This document shows positions 8,356 through 16,322 of a stretch of DNA of 37,812 bases, piece by piece (within the stretch, counting starts at the first letter, position 1; each line of letters opens with the position of its first letter). The stretch covers positions 1 to 37,812 of the forward strand of contig NZ_JAVESS010000023.1 in NCBI RefSeq assembly GCF_034006445.1, written 5' to 3'. The position numbers were made by a program, and so were the translations under genes. Below the pieces are notes generated by a model, which saw only the letters and a program-made list of their open reading frames with translations, searched no databases and was not told the origin of the DNA. This stretch comes from Desulfovibrio sp. GTDB lineage: Bacteria; Desulfobacterota; Desulfovibrionia; Desulfovibrionales; Desulfovibrionaceae.

Positions 8356-8359
8356 CTAA
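8208..8359. repeat. Repeat C copy 1, ~152-bp imperfect palindrome supplying the cdsA stop
   Basis: Perfect 20-bp terminal inverted repeats, TTAGACAGTGTCGTCACGAG and its complement. The body is a long imperfect hairpin (GCCTTTTCAGGCAT... against ...ATGACTGAAAATTCATC) with the loop region GAGTACCATCAGAGTACACTC. The second copy is at 14631-14780. The terminal CTAA provides the TAG stop of cdsA on the minus strand (8356-8358). No protein is encoded. Confidence 0.88.
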
Positions 8360-9174
8360 AAGAAGAAAAACCACTGGTCCACAACAGCCACCATGGGCAT
8401 GGCGAACAGCAGGCTGTCGGCCCTGTCCAGAACACCGCCGTGACCCGGCAGCAGGTGGCCGGAATCTTTCACGTTGACCGAGCGCTTGAGGGCGGATTCA
8501 AAAAGGTCGCCCACCTGGGCAAAGGCGTTTACCGCAATGCCCAGAAGCGCAAAGGAAAACCAGCCTGTCTTGCCGAAGATCTGTCCGTAGACGGCGCAGA
8601 ATATGACGCAGGCCACAAGGCTGCCCACCGCGCCCTCGGAGCTCTTTTTGGGGCTGACGCGGGGCCACAGCTTGTGATGCCCAAAGCGCGTGCCGACAAA
8701 ATAGGCCGCCGTGTCGGAAATGGCCACAGCGGCTATGACAAAGATGAGCTTGGTGGTGGAAAGATAGGTGGCAGGCAAGAGCAGCAGGGGGATATAGGCC
8801 AGACCAGCCATAAATATGCCACTGGAAACAAAGGCGTTTTCTTCTTCAAGCACGTCCCACCGAAAAAGAAAGCTCATGGCTGAAAGCACGAAACCCGCGC
8901 CAAGAAACACAAGGGCGTCTTGGGGGCGGTGCATCCAGGTCAGGCACAGCATGCCCCAACCAAGGGCAATGGCGCAAACGCGGCTGGAGATGCGCCCGTT
9001 GGGCCCCCAGAAAAGCGAATAGAATTCCCACAGGCCCAGGGCTGAAACCAGCAGAATGAAGAACAGCAGGGGCCAGCCCCGCAGCCAGAGCACCAGCAGC
9101 AGCACTGCGGCCAGAGCCACGCCTGTTATGATGCGTCGAAAGTCGATGGGATTGGCGGTGGGTTCAATGGGCAT
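8356..9174 (-). CDS. cdsA: CdsA, phosphatidate cytidylyltransferase
   Basis: Makes CDP-diacylglycerol from phosphatidic acid and CTP, the branch point of phospholipid synthesis, in the inner membrane. The 272-residue protein has about eight hydrophobic helices. The C-terminal signature is complete: SALKRSVNVKDSGHLLPGHG followed by GVLDR. IAVAISDTAAYFVGTRFG precedes it. The ATG at 9174 has AGGAG 7 nt upstream and overlaps the uppS stop by 11 nt, so it is preferred over the longer in-frame extension. The TAG stop is part of the terminal inverted repeat of element C1, so the last codon may have been set by the insertion. Confidence 0.94.
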   Translation of the reverse strand: MPIEPTANPIDFRRIITGVALAAVLLLVLWLRGWPLLFFILLVSALGLWEFYSLFWGPNGRISSRVCAIALGWGMLCLTWMHRPQDALVFLGAGFVLSAMSFLFRWDVLEEENAFVSSGIFMAGLAYIPLLLLPATYLSTTKLIFVIAAVAISDTAAYFVGTRFGHHKLWPRVSPKKSSEGAVGSLVACVIFCAVYGQIFGKTGWFSFALLGIAVNAFAQVGDLFESALKRSVNVKDSGHLLPGHGGVLDRADSLLFAMPMVAVVDQWFFFF

Positions 9175-9970
9175 CAATTTGCTCCTGTGTTTTGCCAAAG
9201 CGGCGCGAGCGCGCGGCATAGGCTTCCAACGCCAGGCGCAGTTGCGCGGCGTCAAAATCTGGCCAGGGTGTCGGAGTGAAATACAGCTCACTGTAGGCGC
9301 ACTGGTAAAGCAGGTAGTTGCTCAGGCGCTGCTCGCCGCTGGTGCGGATGAGCAGGTCCGGGTCAGGTTGCCCGGCCGTGTAGAGACGCTGCGCCAGGCT
9401 TTCCTCGGTGACGTCTTCTGGCTGCACGCCCTCGCGCAGAAAAGACCGCACAGCGCGGACCAGTTCGGCTCTGGAGCCGTAATTGAGAGCAAGATTCAGG
9501 GTCATGTGCGGCCCCGGAGCGGTGCGCTTTATGGCGTGGCGCAGGGCCGTGCGCTGGGCCAGCGGCAGGCCGTCCAGATCGCCCAGCACCTTGAGGGCAA
9601 TGCCCTGTTCTTCAAGGCGGGGCAGTTCCTGGCGCAGAAAATCCAGCAGCAGGGCGAAGAGGGCGCTTATTTCCGTCTTGGGGCGGTTCCAGTTTTCACT
9701 GGAAAAGGTATAGAGCGTCAGGTGGCGTATGCCAATTTTGCGGCATTCGGTAACAACGGCGCGCACGGCTTCAGCGCCAGCCTTGTGCCCGGCCTCGCGC
9801 GGCAGGTTGCGGGCCTGTGCCCAGCGTCCGTTGCCGTCCATGATGATGGCCAGGTGCGTGGGCAACAGTTCGGGCAAAAGCTCCGTCGGCGGCCCGGCCT
9901 GCGGGGCGGGGTCCGTGTCTGGCGTCCGGCTGGGAGGCTGGCCGGACGGGGGCGTGCTTTGTTGCGTCAT
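9164..9970 (-). CDS. uppS: UppS, undecaprenyl (isoprenyl) diphosphate synthase
   Basis: Cis-prenyltransferase that condenses IPP onto FPP to give undecaprenyl diphosphate, the lipid carrier for peptidoglycan and polysaccharides. The 268-residue protein has a Pro-rich N-terminal extension (about 30 residues), then IIMDGNGRWAQ with the catalytic Asp, GHKAGAEAVR, LYTFSSENWNRP, and the C-terminal RLSNYLLYQCAYSELYFT block. The start at 9970 gives a normal length. The ribosome site is weak (AGG about 10 nt upstream), so translation may rely on readthrough from frr. Its stop overlaps cdsA. Confidence 0.94.
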   Translation of the reverse strand: MTQQSTPPSGQPPSRTPDTDPAPQAGPPTELLPELLPTHLAIIMDGNGRWAQARNLPREAGHKAGAEAVRAVVTECRKIGIRHLTLYTFSSENWNRPKTEISALFALLLDFLRQELPRLEEQGIALKVLGDLDGLPLAQRTALRHAIKRTAPGPHMTLNLALNYGSRAELVRAVRSFLREGVQPEDVTEESLAQRLYTAGQPDPDLLIRTSGEQRLSNYLLYQCAYSELYFTPTPWPDFDAAQLRLALEAYAARSRRFGKTQEQIDAH

Positions 9971-10289
9971 ACTTTCAGCCTGTAGGGAAAAATCCCTGAG
10001 GTATTGGCCCGCCCGGTTCCGCGTCAGATACAGTCCGGCGGGACAGGCGAACCGTGCCGCAGCCCGCCCCGTCCTCAATGAACGCGGCGGGCCACGGCCC
10101 GTAGCGGGACTATCCGTTTTTCAACGTGAAAATGCCAGAAGGAAGCACTGATTAAAGAGCTCCCTGGAAACGCTGATTTATTCCGTTTGGCGGACTTGCT
10201 TCACTTTTTTTAAACAGTAGAGGACGAAAGAGTCCACTCCTGCTTCAAAAAAAGATTGCGCCTTGCCAAACGAAATAACTGTTCGTTTC
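9971..10289. other. 319-bp spacer between frr and uppS
   Basis: Interrupts the operon. Repeat B2 fills 10152-10292. The remaining 180 bp next to uppS hold no recognisable gene. Confidence 0.7.
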
Positions 10290-10292
10290 CTA
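10152..10292. repeat. Repeat B copy 2, ending in the frr stop codon
   Basis: Full imperfect palindrome (GGAAACGCTGATTTATTCCG... to ...CCAAACGAAATAACTG-TTCGTTTCC), with TTAAAGAGC on the left and CTAG on the right. The CTA (10290-10292) is the minus-strand TAG stop of frr. The inner hairpin is in the opposite orientation to B1. Confidence 0.85.
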
Positions 10293-10850
10293 GATTTCCA
10301 TTATTTCCTTTTCTTTGGCAGCGCACTTTTTGTCCACATCAGCCACGTACTTGTCCGTGAGCTTCTGCACATCCTCGGTGGCGCGCTTCTGGTCGTCTTC
10401 GGTAATAACCTTGTCTTTTTCCAGCTTTTTCAGGCCGTCGTTGGCGTCGCGACGCACATTACGCACCGCCACCTTGGCGTCTTCACTGTATTTGCGCGCC
10501 ACCTTGCTCAAATCTTTGCGGCGCTCTTCGGTCAGAGGGGGCATGACAATGCGGACGACCTTGCCGTCGTTGACAGGCGTAAGCCCAAGATCTGACTTGA
10601 GAATGGCCTTTTCAATAAGGGCTATGCCGCCCTTGTCCCAGGGCTGGATGGTCAGGGTGCGGCTGTCGGGCACGGCTACCGAGGCCATCTGGCTGATGGG
10701 CGTGGGGGTTCCATAGTAGTCGGCCTTGATGCCGTCCACAAGGGCGGTTGTGGCGCGTCCCGTGCGCAGTTTGGCAAACTCGCGGTCAAGAGCGGCAAGG
10801 GCTTTTTCCATGCGGTCTTCGGCATCGAGAAGGATGCTGTCGATATCCAT
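10290..10850 (-). CDS. frr: Frr, ribosome recycling factor
   Basis: Splits the post-termination ribosome together with EF-G. At 186 residues it matches the family length. Visible blocks are [75 protein letters not shown] and the long helix [18 protein letters not shown]. The ATG at 10850 has AAGGAG 7 nt upstream; the in-frame extension to 10940 is not supported. It sits between pyrH and uppS. Its TAG stop is the edge of repeat B2. Confidence 0.96.
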   Translation of the reverse strand: MDIDSILLDAEDRMEKALAALDREFAKLRTGRATTALVDGIKADYYGTPTPISQMASVAVPDSRTLTIQPWDKGGIALIEKAILKSDLGLTPVNDGKVVRIVMPPLTEERRKDLSKVARKYSEDAKVAVRNVRRDANDGLKKLEKDKVITEDDQKRATEDVQKLTDKYVADVDKKCAAKEKEIMEI

Positions 10851-10992
10851 AAATATTCTCCTTGGGGCTGCGGCCTGCGGCCTGTTCCTGGGGGGATGGC
10901 GCTGCGCCTCCCTTGGTAAAAATCTGATGCGGGCTGACACGTAGACTGCCAGACCGCACGGCGCGGGCCTGACTGCCGCGCCGCAGAATGCA

Positions 10993-11706
10993 TCAGGCGT
11001 TGCGTACTATGGTTCCCACAGGCTCGCCCATGACGGCACGCCTGATGTCGCCGCCAAGCATGCGGCAGACGATGATGGGCACATTGTTGTCACGCACCAG
11101 AGCAAAGGCTGTGGCGTCCATCACGCCGAGGTGGCGGGACAATGTTTCATCATAGGTGATGGTTTCAAATTTTACGGCGTCGCTGAATTTGGTGGGGTCC
11201 TTGTCGTAGATGCCGTCCACCTTGGTGCCCTTGATGATGGCGTCGCACTTCAGTTCCATGCCGCGCAGCGCGGCCGTCGTGTCGGTGGTGAAGTAGGGGT
11301 TGCCCGTGCCTGCGGCGCAGATGACCACGCGGCCCTTTTCCATGTGGCGCAGGGCGCGGCGGCGGATGAAGGGCTCGCAGACTTCCTGCATGGTGATGGC
11401 GGAAAGCACGCGGGTGGGATAGCCCTGCTTTTCAAGCATGTCCTGTACGGCCAGGGCGTTGAGCACTGTGGCCAGCATGCCCATATAGTCGGCTGACGAG
11501 CGTTCCATACCCTTGGCGGAGCCGGAAAGCCCGCGAAAGATGTTGCCTCCGCCGATAACCAGGGCCATTTCCACGCCCATGGCAAGAACAGTGCCGATTT
11601 CGCGGCATATTTCGGCCACGGTTTCAGGGTCGATGCCCGTTTTATTGGAGCCCGCAAGGGCCTCGCCGCTCAGTTTGAGCAAAATTCGCTTGTATGTCGG
11701 TGACAT
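10993..11706 (-). CDS. pyrH: PyrH, UMP kinase
   Basis: Bacterial-type UMP kinase (amino-acid kinase fold, hexamer) phosphorylating UMP to UDP. The 237 residues carry the family motifs: [71 protein letters not shown] and the C-terminal GTIVRNA. The ATG has AAGG about 8 nt upstream. It is the first visible gene of the frr-uppS-cdsA-dxr-rseP operon. rpsB and tsf, often next to pyrH, are not upstream here; instead a terminator for the azl genes lies just before it. Confidence 0.96.
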   Translation of the reverse strand: MSPTYKRILLKLSGEALAGSNKTGIDPETVAEICREIGTVLAMGVEMALVIGGGNIFRGLSGSAKGMERSSADYMGMLATVLNALAVQDMLEKQGYPTRVLSAITMQEVCEPFIRRRALRHMEKGRVVICAAGTGNPYFTTDTTAALRGMELKCDAIIKGTKVDGIYDKDPTKFSDAVKFETITYDETLSRHLGVMDATAFALVRDNNVPIIVCRMLGGDIRRAVMGEPVGTIVRNA

Positions 11707-11780
11707 ATGTCCGCCTTCGTCTGGATAACCGGCCTGTTTGCCGGGCGATTGTGCAAGGGATCGCCTATCACGCGGGCGTG

Positions 11781-11813
11781 AAAAAACGGGACCGGGCCAC
11801 CCCGGGCCCGTTC
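11781..11813 (-). terminator. Rho-independent terminator after azlC-azlD-DUF4911
   Basis: On the minus strand AACGGG-C-CCGG ... CCGG-T-CCCGT is followed by TTTTTT. It lies about 35 bp past the DUF4911 stop and about 75 bp before pyrH. Confidence 0.8.
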
Positions 11814-11847
11814 TCCCGCAACAGGGCAGTCATAACAGAAAATGCGG

Positions 11848-12201
11848 CTAGCTCAAAGTCTTTTTGCGCACCTGCGGCGGGCGGGAAAAGGGCCATTCTT
11901 CAACGCTGAAGGGCAGGCTGCGGGCCATTTCAGCAAGGGCTGTTCTGGTCTCTCTTTCCAGATGGGGCGAAAAGACGATTTTGAGCAGGGCCGTTTTGGG
12001 CTCCAGCACGGTAAAGTATGCCGTATGGTCGTAGGCTTCCAGAAGAAAGCGAAAAAGAGCCGTATGGTGCGGCGCCAGACGAACCAGAAGACGCCCGCTC
12101 TGTTCCGGAGCGGCAAGGGCCGGGGCTGGTTTGCGGCGTTTGCGCAGGGCCGGAACCTCGGGGGCGGCGGCAGCGGGCGGTGTTCCCTTTTCGGCGTGCA
12201 T
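11848..12201 (-). CDS. DUF4911 domain protein
   Basis: A 117-residue soluble protein of unknown function. A basic, Ala/Pro-rich N-terminus (MHAEKGTPPAAAAPEVPALR-KRRKPAP) is followed by the DUF4911-like core: SGRLLVRLAPHHTALFRFLL, EAYDHTAYFTVLEPKTALLK and a final helix ERETRTALAEMA. Such proteins are known mainly in Desulfovibrionaceae. The ATG overlaps the azlD stop (TGATG), so it is translationally coupled to the branched-chain amino-acid exporter genes. A longer frame to 12507 overlaps azlD almost entirely and is rejected. The family assignment is from memory of the pattern, not a search. Confidence 0.7.
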   Translation of the reverse strand: MHAEKGTPPAAAAPEVPALRKRRKPAPALAAPEQSGRLLVRLAPHHTALFRFLLEAYDHTAYFTVLEPKTALLKIVFSPHLERETRTALAEMARSLPFSVEEWPFSRPPQVRKKTLS

Positions 12202-12551
12202 CAGTACAGACCCGTATAGCGTGCCAGAATCACCAGGCCAATGCCCACGACGATGGTCAGAAAATAGTTTTTGAACCACCACGCCACCAGCAGGGTGGGT
12301 AAGCCCGCCATGAGAAAGAGATTGGAGGAGCTTATGTTGAACTGGCCCTCGTAGATGAAAATATCGGGGCCAACCAAGGCGGCCATGACGGCCACGGGCA
12401 CGAAGGACAGCCAGTGGCGCAGCGCCACGGGCAAATTGTCGCCCTTGAGAAAGGTCACGGGCAAAATCTTGGGCAACAGGGTTACGGCAGTGCAGCCCGC
12501 GATGCACAGGATAAGACCAAGGTGGGCTTCAAGCCAGCTTGTTTCTGTCAT
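12201..12551 (-). CDS. azlD: AzlD-like branched-chain amino acid export subunit
   Basis: Small membrane partner of AzlC in branched-chain amino acid efflux (AzlCD/YgaZH type). The 116 residues form about four hydrophobic helices, including LEAHLGLILCIAGCTAVTLL, the polar loop LPVALRHWLSFVPVAVMAAL and a C-terminal FLTIVVGIGLVILARY. This fits the AzlD family length of about 105. The ATG overlaps the azlC stop by 4 nt (ATGA). Confidence 0.88.
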   Translation of the reverse strand: MTETSWLEAHLGLILCIAGCTAVTLLPKILPVTFLKGDNLPVALRHWLSFVPVAVMAALVGPDIFIYEGQFNISSSNLFLMAGLPTLLVAWWFKNYFLTIVVGIGLVILARYTGLY

Positions 12552-13393
12552 GATTGCACCTCGTCAGTGTTTGCCGTCATCAGCCCAGGTACATCAGACG
12601 AACCTGGCGCGTCACTGGTTTTTTCCGAACCAGACGTGTCCGCAGAGGATTTTTCCTTGCTGGCGCAGCCGTGCTGCCTGGCGCAGGCGGCGTCCTTTTT
12701 ATTCTTGTACAGCAGCAGGGCCGTGCCGAGGCTGGCCCCCACCACCGTGGCCACGGCCACGTTCCATTGGCTCATGCCCGCAGCCTTGAGGGCGATGGAC
12801 AGCGTCATGGTGAAAATGGCGACCAGAACGTGCAGGCGGTTCACGCACTGCGGCACCAGCAGGGCCAGAAACATGGCGGTAAGGGCATAGTCCAGCCCGA
12901 GCGGCTTGACGTCGGTGACAAGCTCTCCGCAAAACGCGCCAATGGCGCTGCCGCCCACCCAGGCGACCTGTGTTGTCTGGTTGCAGACAAAAAGCGTGGT
13001 GAGGTTGCGCTTCCAGCCGCTCTGGAAGGCCGTGACGTGCACGGCAAAGGTTTCGTCCGTGAGCCCAAGCCCCAGCAAAAAGCGCTGAAAGCGCGGCAAA
13101 CCGGACAGCCAGGGCGACTCTGCGGCGGACTGGAGCAGATACCGCAGATTCACGATAAAGACCGCCGCCATGATGGACAGGGTGCTGGCCCCCGCGCCCC
13201 ACATGCCCGCGAAAACGAACTGGCCGGACCCGGAAAACATGAGCACGGACATGGCCACGGCCAGCGAGGGAGGAATGTTGTTTTTGACCGCCAGAACGCC
13301 GAAGGCAAAGCCAACGGGCGTATAGCCGAGCACAATGGGCAGTGCGCGGCGCAGGCCCTCCGCCAGGGGGGAAGCGGGGGAAGTGCTCGACAT
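12548..13393 (-). CDS. azlC: AzlC-like branched-chain amino acid permease
   Basis: Large subunit of the AzlCD exporter in the inner membrane. The 281 residues have the family blocks ALPIVLGYTPVGFAFGVLAV, MSVLMFSGSGQFVFAGM, FIVNLRYLLQSAAESPWL and LGLTDETFAV. The last 45 residues are a hydrophilic, Ser/Lys-rich cytoplasmic tail (after NKKDAACARQHGCASKEKSS) that is not usual for the family. GAGGTGAGG precedes the ATG. Likely role: efflux of leucine, isoleucine and valine or analogues. It is first of a three-gene unit ending at the terminator at 11781. Confidence 0.9.
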   Translation of the reverse strand: MSSTSPASPLAEGLRRALPIVLGYTPVGFAFGVLAVKNNIPPSLAVAMSVLMFSGSGQFVFAGMWGAGASTLSIMAAVFIVNLRYLLQSAAESPWLSGLPRFQRFLLGLGLTDETFAVHVTAFQSGWKRNLTTLFVCNQTTQVAWVGGSAIGAFCGELVTDVKPLGLDYALTAMFLALLVPQCVNRLHVLVAIFTMTLSIALKAAGMSQWNVAVATVVGASLGTALLLYKNKKDAACARQHGCASKEKSSADTSGSEKTSDAPGSSDVPGLMTANTDEVQS

Positions 13394-13418
13394 TGTGACC
13401 TCACCTCATCAACTGTTA

Positions 13419-13556
13419 CGGAAACGCCGATGTATTCCGTTTGGCGGTTTTGCTTCACTTTTATTGAAACAGTCGAGGACGGAAGAGTCCACTCCTGTTT
13501 CAAAAAAAATCGCGCCTAGCCAAAGGAAATACCTGCGCGTTTCCAGGAGGCTCTTT
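13419..13556. repeat. Repeat B copy 3
   Basis: Inverted relative to B1: starts GGAAACGCCGATGTATTCCG and ends GCGTTTCCAGGAGGCTCTTTA. The inner TGAAACAGTCGAGGACGGAA hairpin is present. Its right edge runs into TTAGAGCA of the neighbouring D element. Confidence 0.85.
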
Positions 13557-13708
13557 AGAGCAGAGTACCTTTGAGAATATACATTCTCAAAGGTTAAGGC
13601 ACGCTCATTTCGGCGTTTAACCGCGCAGATAAACTGCGCTTACGCCTCCATAGCGAACGTCTGCTCACGCAGCCGTCAGAGCAATGTAAAAGTTGCATTG
13701 CTCTAATC
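13554..13708. repeat. Family D element (TTAGAGCA ... TGCTCTAA)
   Basis: Starts TTAGAGCAGAGTACC and ends GCATTGCTCTAA. It contains CTTTGAGAATATACATTCTC and GCGCAGATAAACTGCGCTTACG, a block repeated near 26500-26530 (GCGCAAATAAATAGCGCTTACG). Confidence 0.75.
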
Positions 13709-13965
13709 AATGCTTCCTTAAAAAAAATATGGCTACTCTTTTTGACGCGGTGTGGCAAGTGGCGGGCGTTCTACGCCCCTGTGACATGTGTTTCGTGTAT
13801 GCGATAAGGGGCGGCACCCCTCCCTCTGGAGCATTTTGCTTTTGAAACACTCCTTGTTTCAACGCATCATTCTGGCGAGCTTTATCCGTAGCTTCCTTCG
13901 TCGCAACGGCCAAAGCCCGCCAGAATCCACGCCACTTCGTGGCGGCTGCCGCCTTCACGTCAGCA

Positions 13966-14041
13966 GAGCAATTTCAAGCGGCAGCCGTCAGGCGACGAAG
14001 AAGCCTTACGATGGCGACAGCACCGCTAGCGAAATTGCTCC
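13966..14041. repeat. Family D 76-bp element with AGAGCAATTT/AAATTGCTC ends
   Basis: AGAGCAATTTCAAGCGGCAG ... GCTAGCGAAATTGCTC. Almost the same sequence occurs at 26562-26635, with a related reversed version at 1311-1380. It ends 20 bp before the HPP gene stop. Confidence 0.8.
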
Positions 14042-14060
14042 AAAGGGCGCTTCGGGACTA

Positions 14061-14597
14061 CTACCACCAGAATACGGGGTATCTTTTGCGGGCGGCAAGA
14101 TTGTTGGCCGCCAGAGCCAGTACAAGCATGCATGTGGCCCCGGCGGCGCAGGGCAGCAGAACATACCAGTAGCCCATCTCGTGAATGCCGGGGCCGCCGA
14201 TGACGGCAATAAGGGCCGTGGCTCCTCCCGGAGGGTGCAGTGTCTGGGTCATGTGCATGAGCGCAATGGCGGTGGAAACGGCCAGGGCCGCTGCCAGCAC
14301 GGGTTCCGCGCCGACCATGGCCTGACTGGTCACGCCCACAAGCGCGGACAGGACATGCCCGCCCACCAGATTGCGGGGTTGGGCCAGAGGGCTGTGGGGC
14401 GCGCCAAAGGCCAGCACTGCGGAGGCACCGAAGGAACCGATGAGCAGCGGCAGATTCCATTCCTGCGCACAGACTTTTTCCAGCAGGGCCAGGCAGGCGA
14501 CGGAAAGGCAGCTGCCCGACCAGGCCCAGAAAATTTCGTTCCAGCTTACGCGGGGCTGGGACTGGCTTGAGCGGATGCGGTTCAGGATGCGTGTCAT
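14061..14597 (-). CDS. HPP family integral membrane protein
   Basis: A 178-residue protein with about four to five hydrophobic segments and the family signature TLHPPGGATALIAVIGG (HPP plus Gly-rich turn). An earlier block reads WNLPLLIGSFGASAVLAFG followed by PLAQPRNLVGGH. HPP proteins are inner-membrane proteins; plant and cyanobacterial members have been linked to nitrite transport into plastids, but the role in anaerobes is unproven. The ATG at 14597 has AAGGA 7 nt upstream. It stands alone, flanked by repeats on both sides. Confidence 0.9.
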   Translation of the reverse strand: MTRILNRIRSSQSQPRVSWNEIFWAWSGSCLSVACLALLEKVCAQEWNLPLLIGSFGASAVLAFGAPHSPLAQPRNLVGGHVLSALVGVTSQAMVGAEPVLAAALAVSTAIALMHMTQTLHPPGGATALIAVIGGPGIHEMGYWYVLLPCAAGATCMLVLALAANNLAARKRYPVFWW

Positions 14598-14630
14598 TGA
14601 AGATCCTTGTTCTTTGTCCAGTGGAGGTGT

Positions 14631-14780
14631 CAGACAGTGCCGTCGCGAGCGCCTTTCCAGTTATTTCTGCGTCGAACATCGCCTTTTATTCCGGTCGAGT
14701 ACCATCAGAGTACACTCCCTGCATAAAAGGCTCGTTCTCCTTGATATAACTGGAAATTCATCTCGTGCCGACACTGCCTG
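14631..14780. repeat. Repeat C copy 2
   Basis: CAGACAGTGCCGTCGCGAG ... CTCGTGCCGACACTGCCTG. The central part, from TTATTCCGGTCGAGTACCAT through the following CCCTGCATAAAAGGC, is identical to C1. It lies between the NapH-like gene and the HPP gene. Here the outer TAG/CTA is degraded (CAG/CTG) and no stop codon is provided. Confidence 0.87.
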
Positions 14781-14812
14781 GAGCATGTTCGCAAATTTAA
14801 AGTGAAATTGTG

Positions 14813-16129
14813 TCAGATTCGGGCCATGAACAGAAAGGCCGCGTGCAGTCCGGCCAGCAGGGCCGTCAATGCCGTTCCGGCCCATGCGGCGCTGGAGGCG
14901 CGGCCAAACCATGTGACGGCCAGGGCGTGTCTGGGACAGACATTGGCGCAGTCCCGACAGAGATGGCAGGCCGTGGTAGGGCAGCCGCTTTCAAAGGCCT
15001 GTTCTGTCATGGCATCCTGACGACACACGCGAACGCAGGCCCGGCAGCCGCTGCACTCCCCCACACGGCGGATGCGCCAGGGTGAAATGCGCCCAAACCA
15101 CTGGGCCAGAAGGCCGAGCGGACAGATACCGCGACAGTAGGAGGCGTACCCCCTGACCCGGCTTATGAGCAGGGCGCAGGGTATAATCAGCAGGCCCAGC
15201 AGCAGGCCGCAGGTCAGGGCCGCCACAGTGGGCGCGCCCGTAAGGCGCAGGGCCAGGGCCGTGGCAAGCGTCAGAACGAGAGCGCCCAGGCGCAGGCGGG
15301 GCAGCCAGGCAGGAGCAGGGGTATTTTTTGCCTTGCGCGCGGCCGTGGCGTCCCACACACCGAAGTAGCAGAGCTGGCTGCACCACGCCGCGCCCACAAG
15401 CAGGGTGGACAGGCCGAAAAGGCCCAGCATGAACCAGCCGCCCCCGCGATAGACAGGCCCGGCCGCAATGAGGCCAGGCACGGGCAAATGCAGGCTGCCC
15501 GAGAGCAGAAAGCGGCTTTCCACCGCCAGCCCCAGCACAAGCTGGCCGAAAAAAACCAGTGAAAACAGCCGCCACAGCCGCATCCGGGCGCGCGGCGCCT
15601 TGCGGCGGTCGGCAAGCCAGCCTGCGGCAAGCACGGCCCACAGGGCGGCCAGCATAATCTGCGCAAGGCCGCCTTGCGGCACAAAGCGTTCCAGCACCAG
15701 TAACTGCGGGTTCATGAACCACACGGGCAGCAGCAGGGCCAGGCATACGGCCAGGGCGCCCATCTGGGCGGTGGCGGCCTCTTCTTTGTGGCAGTAGCGC
15801 TGTTGCGCGCTGTCTTTGAGCAGCAGCAGGGCGGCGGCGACGGTGAACAGGGCCACGGATAAAAGGATGACCGCAAGGCGCATCCAGGGCTGCTCCATGA
15901 GCTGGCGGATCTGCACAAACTGCGCGGTAGTCCATATCCAGCGGGCGGCCAGAACCGGCAGGGCCAGCAGCAGAAACTGCCGCACCCAGGCAAGGCGCGT
16001 CCAGACCAGCACGGCCATGAGGCCGCAGGCTGCGGCCAGGGAGGGCCATCCCGCGCGCCAGAAGTGCGCCCCGGCCAGGGCAAGAGCCAGAAAACTCGGC
16101 AAGGGAACAAGACGGGAAGCGCCGCCCAT
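14813..16129 (-). CDS. NapH/NosR-like polytopic membrane 4Fe-4S protein
   Basis: A 438-residue inner-membrane protein with about ten hydrophobic helices, a cytoplasmic CSQLCYFGVWD and YCRGICPLGLLAQW pair (the CxxxC(P) motifs of the NapH/NosR/YccM group), and a C-terminal double ferredoxin. The clusters are CSGCRACVRVC (residues about 359-369) and CHLCRDCANVC (about 388-398). Family members pass electrons from the quinol pool to periplasmic reductases. The partner is not visible in the window. The start at 16129 is chosen because AAGGAAG lies 6 nt upstream; the longer frame to 16201 has no such site. Confidence 0.87.
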   Translation of the reverse strand: MGGASRLVPLPSFLALALAGAHFWRAGWPSLAAACGLMAVLVWTRLAWVRQFLLLALPVLAARWIWTTAQFVQIRQLMEQPWMRLAVILLSVALFTVAAALLLLKDSAQQRYCHKEEAATAQMGALAVCLALLLPVWFMNPQLLVLERFVPQGGLAQIMLAALWAVLAAGWLADRRKAPRARMRLWRLFSLVFFGQLVLGLAVESRFLLSGSLHLPVPGLIAAGPVYRGGGWFMLGLFGLSTLLVGAAWCSQLCYFGVWDATAARKAKNTPAPAWLPRLRLGALVLTLATALALRLTGAPTVAALTCGLLLGLLIIPCALLISRVRGYASYCRGICPLGLLAQWFGRISPWRIRRVGECSGCRACVRVCRQDAMTEQAFESGCPTTACHLCRDCANVCPRHALAVTWFGRASSAAWAGTALTALLAGLHAAFLFMARI

Positions 16130-16210
16130 GTCAGACTTCCTTGAAAAAGCGTGTTGTGCAGGATTGCCAGCGTGCCGCCATGGCGCGGACAGGGCCGCCA
16201 CAGTGGCTGC

Positions 16211-16270
16211 GCCGCAGTTTGCGCCGCAGTTTGTGCCACAGTTTGTGCCACAGTTTGTGCCACAGCTTGT
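16211..16270. repeat. 12-bp tandem repeat, five units
   Basis: Units GCCGCAGTTTGC, GCCGCAGTTTGT, GCCACAGTTTGT (twice) and GCCACAGCTTGT in a row, with degenerate flanks. It lies upstream of the NapH-like gene. On the minus strand the unit resembles GCGCAAACTGCG, close to the GCGCAGACAGCG unit at 22990-23025. Confidence 0.85.
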
Positions 16271-16322
16271 GCCGTTGTCCGCGCCGGTGGAACGTCCCTG
16301 ATGGGCCTGACCCCTAAGGGGC

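Larger units (their letters stand above)
13394..14060. other. 667-bp spacer between HPP gene and azlC, almost entirely repeats
   Basis: Contains repeat B3 (13419-13556), a family D block (13554-13708), a further inverted repeat ATTCTGGCGAGCTTT ... AAAGCCCGCCAGAAT (about 13869-13926) and a D element (13966-14041). Short frames here are translations of palindromes. Confidence 0.75.

Noticed and set aside
13707..13958. 83-codon open frame on the minus strand
   Set aside because: Made of inverted-repeat sequence and lacks a ribosome site.
16151..16263. AQTVAQTV/AAQT peptide repeats in open frames
   Set aside because: They are translations of the 12-bp tandem repeat, out of frame with the NapH-like gene.
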